Source: Trochalopteron elliotii (taxonomy: Eukaryota; Chordata; Aves; Passeriformes; Leiothrichidae). Taken from it: a stretch of 64,000 nucleotides of DNA. Location: contig JANPWX010000038.1 of assembly GCA_024734555.1 (NCBI GenBank), forward strand, positions 1,764,450 through 1,828,449, given 5' to 3'. This document shows, in pieces, positions 62,726 to 64,000 of this stretch; position 1 is the first letter of the stretch, and every line of letters begins with the position of its first letter. The translations under genes were made by a program, and so were the position numbers. The notes beneath the pieces were generated by a model. It saw only the letters and a list, made by a program, of their open reading frames with translations. It was not told the origin of the DNA and did not search any database.

Positions 62726-62996
62726 TGTAAGGACTTAGAGAGTAGTTGCCTGTCTCAAATGCCATCAAGACCACAGAAGCAATCTGCTGTAAGATAAGGA
62801 GAAATTTGTGAAAGGGTGCTGCTAATTCCAGGTGTGATGGAGATGAAATTTGATCAGCACATCCTGTTTAACTAACCAGACAAAAATTTCCACTGTGGCA
62901 AACTGTGAAAAAGGAAGCAACTGCTCATACATACACCACCCTAAGTTACTGGAGTGACACCCTTGACCACCCTTCTGACACCTGGAACTTGAATTG

Positions 62997-63003
62997 TATA
63001 AAT
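62997..63003 (+). promoter_or_regulatory. TATA box of the solo LTR
   Basis: TATAAAT lies 179 bp before the AATAAA signal, in the position expected for the U3 core promoter. No transcription evidence is available. Confidence 0.5.
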
Positions 63004-63175
63004 GTGGTACTCCCAGAACGATTCAGAGACCCCACCCATCAATGAGAAACCCAGGGTGAAGGACCGACAGGATGCCAACTGGCTCCACAGGTGATGACTG
63101 TCTTCTGCTTGATCTCTCTCTCCTTCTCTCCTCAGTCTCCCTCTTTTCTTTCTCTCTACCTCACATTTACTGTTA

Positions 63176-63181
63176 AATAAA
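63176..63181 (+). terminator. Polyadenylation signal AATAAA of the solo LTR
   Basis: AATAAA lies about 80 bp before the LTR end, followed by a T-richer segment, as expected for R/U5. Confidence 0.6.
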
Positions 63182-63267
63182 ATCCATACTATTGACTTTG
63201 GCATATGGTCTCATTTGCACTTTAATTCAGGCAGAGGCATCTCTTATAATCAGATCTTAACACCTTC

Positions 63268-64000
63268 TACTGGTAAAACTGCAACCTGTGGTGCTGAGAG
63301 GATTAATTCATTGGCAAAAGAGATTGATGCTATCGTAATAGAGTTTCTTCTAAAAAATTCTTATCTTGGGAAGCAACTATTATTAAACTAGTGCAAAACA
63401 GCCATAGCAAGACTCCCTTTACTGGTTATCTCGCCACTACATGAGCAAAGATCATTCAGGAAAATAAAAATCACCAAGTAATTACTTTTTTAACTCTTCA
63501 GCTACATCAAACATAATTTTTAAAAAAAGAGAATCCTTGTTTGCAGCCAAGTCCCAATGCCTACGATCAATATGCATTGTTGTTTGGAACAAAATGTCTG
63601 TCTTCCTAATCAGCTTTCTCTTCCAACTGAGGTTAGCCATTTAAAAGATTCCTCATGTCTTTTCAGAGTTCTGTGCAAAGGATGAGAATTGCTCATTTAT
63701 GGTTCTGTGGCATTAGGAAGTCTCTGTGGTGGTAGTCCATTAAGAAAGTAGATGTAGTTTATGCACAAAGTGAGCTTTGAATGTTGTCTCACTATTTGTT
63801 GTTAAAAAGAATCACGTATAACTGAAGATATTGGAGGGGCAAGCAACCTTAATGAGCTATTAGACATACTGTCACACTAAAGTGGTCATAGGCTGCTAAA
63901 TATCAACAGTTATTTCTATAGCTATATTCCTCCAGAACTTTTAATGCATCATGTAGATTACTCCTCACCTTTTCCAAAAGCTCTTCAGAGATGATAAGGC
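63268..64000. other. AT-rich unique sequence, no gene seen
   Basis: No ORF, transposon or RNA gene was recognised up to the window end. Confidence 0.55.

Larger units (their letters stand above)
62726..63262 (+). mobile_element. Solo LTR of an endogenous retrovirus, plus strand
   Basis: 537 bp, starting TGTAAGGACTT and ending CAGATCTTAACA, with short imperfect inverted ends (TGTAAGG against the TGTTAAG complement of CTTAACA). It has a TATAAAT box at 62997-63003, a C/T-rich tract around 63108-63162, AATAAA at 63176-63181, and a U5-like end GGCAGAGGCATCTCTTATAATC. The 3' half closely resembles an LTR type I remember from bird transcripts. No retroviral internal sequence or second LTR is present, so it most likely arose by LTR-LTR recombination. 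The minus-strand frame 62941-63204 is antisense and not a gene. Confidence 0.85.
62721..63267. repeat. 5-bp target-site duplication CCTTC flanking an LTR
   Basis: CCTTC occurs at 62721-62725, directly before the TG start of the LTR, and again at 63263-63267, directly after its CA end. A 5-bp duplication is within the range made by retroviral integrases. The exact fit at both ends defines the LTR boundaries. Confidence 0.8.

Noticed and set aside
62941..63204. 87-codon minus-strand ORF
   Set aside because: It lies antisense within the solo LTR. The R/E/K-rich part is the complement of the C/T tract.

Overview
The window looks like AT-rich, gene-poor nuclear DNA from a bird. The main evidence is the transposon content: five to six pieces of CR1-type LINE, two of them with the avian CR1 3' tail (imperfect ATTCTATG/ATTCTGTG octamers), and four LTR-type sequences of avian endogenous-retrovirus character. 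The LTR density would fit a songbird, but that is inference. I see no bacterial operons, rRNA or tRNA genes, CRISPR array or convincing protein-coding exon. Most open frames are short and are explained by low-complexity tracts, by transposon sequence or by chance.

Layout. 1-410: part of an LTR on the minus strand. 0.4-4.4 kb: unique AT-rich DNA with a long T/G-only tract near 1.4 kb. 4.44-5.25 kb: CR1 3' end, plus strand. 9.54-10.42 kb: CR1 3' end, minus strand, with the clearest reverse-transcriptase C-terminal remnant. 17.65 kb: a TTTACATTACA microsatellite. 20.23-21.04 kb: a minus CR1 piece followed by a plus CR1 3' end, a geometry that fits a twin-primed (5'-inverted) insertion. 27.0-27.25 kb: a four-copy 15-bp minisatellite and an A/C-only tract. 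37.67 kb: a GTTT microsatellite. 38.6-39.95 kb: an unexplained stretch with coding-like segments that may include a decayed parvovirus-like capsid fragment. 42.65-43.02 kb: minus-strand LTR with octamer and TATA motifs. 46.6 kb: CR1 3' fragment, minus strand. 48.1-50.6 kb: a run of plus-strand ORFs of unknown meaning. 53.4 kb: an old ERVL-like LTR, minus strand. 56.4 kb: A/C-only tract. 59.1 kb: a CR1 tail fragment. 62.73-63.26 kb: a well-preserved solo LTR, plus strand, flanked by a perfect 5-bp duplication CCTTC.

No genes here can be shown to work together. The recognisable functional sequence is remnants of mobile elements and their promoter and poly(A) signals. The window could be intergenic or a large intron; the sequence alone does not decide. 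The best candidates for follow-up are the possible endogenous viral fragment at 38.7 kb, the CR1 inversion at 20.2-21.0 kb and the solo LTR at 62.7 kb.
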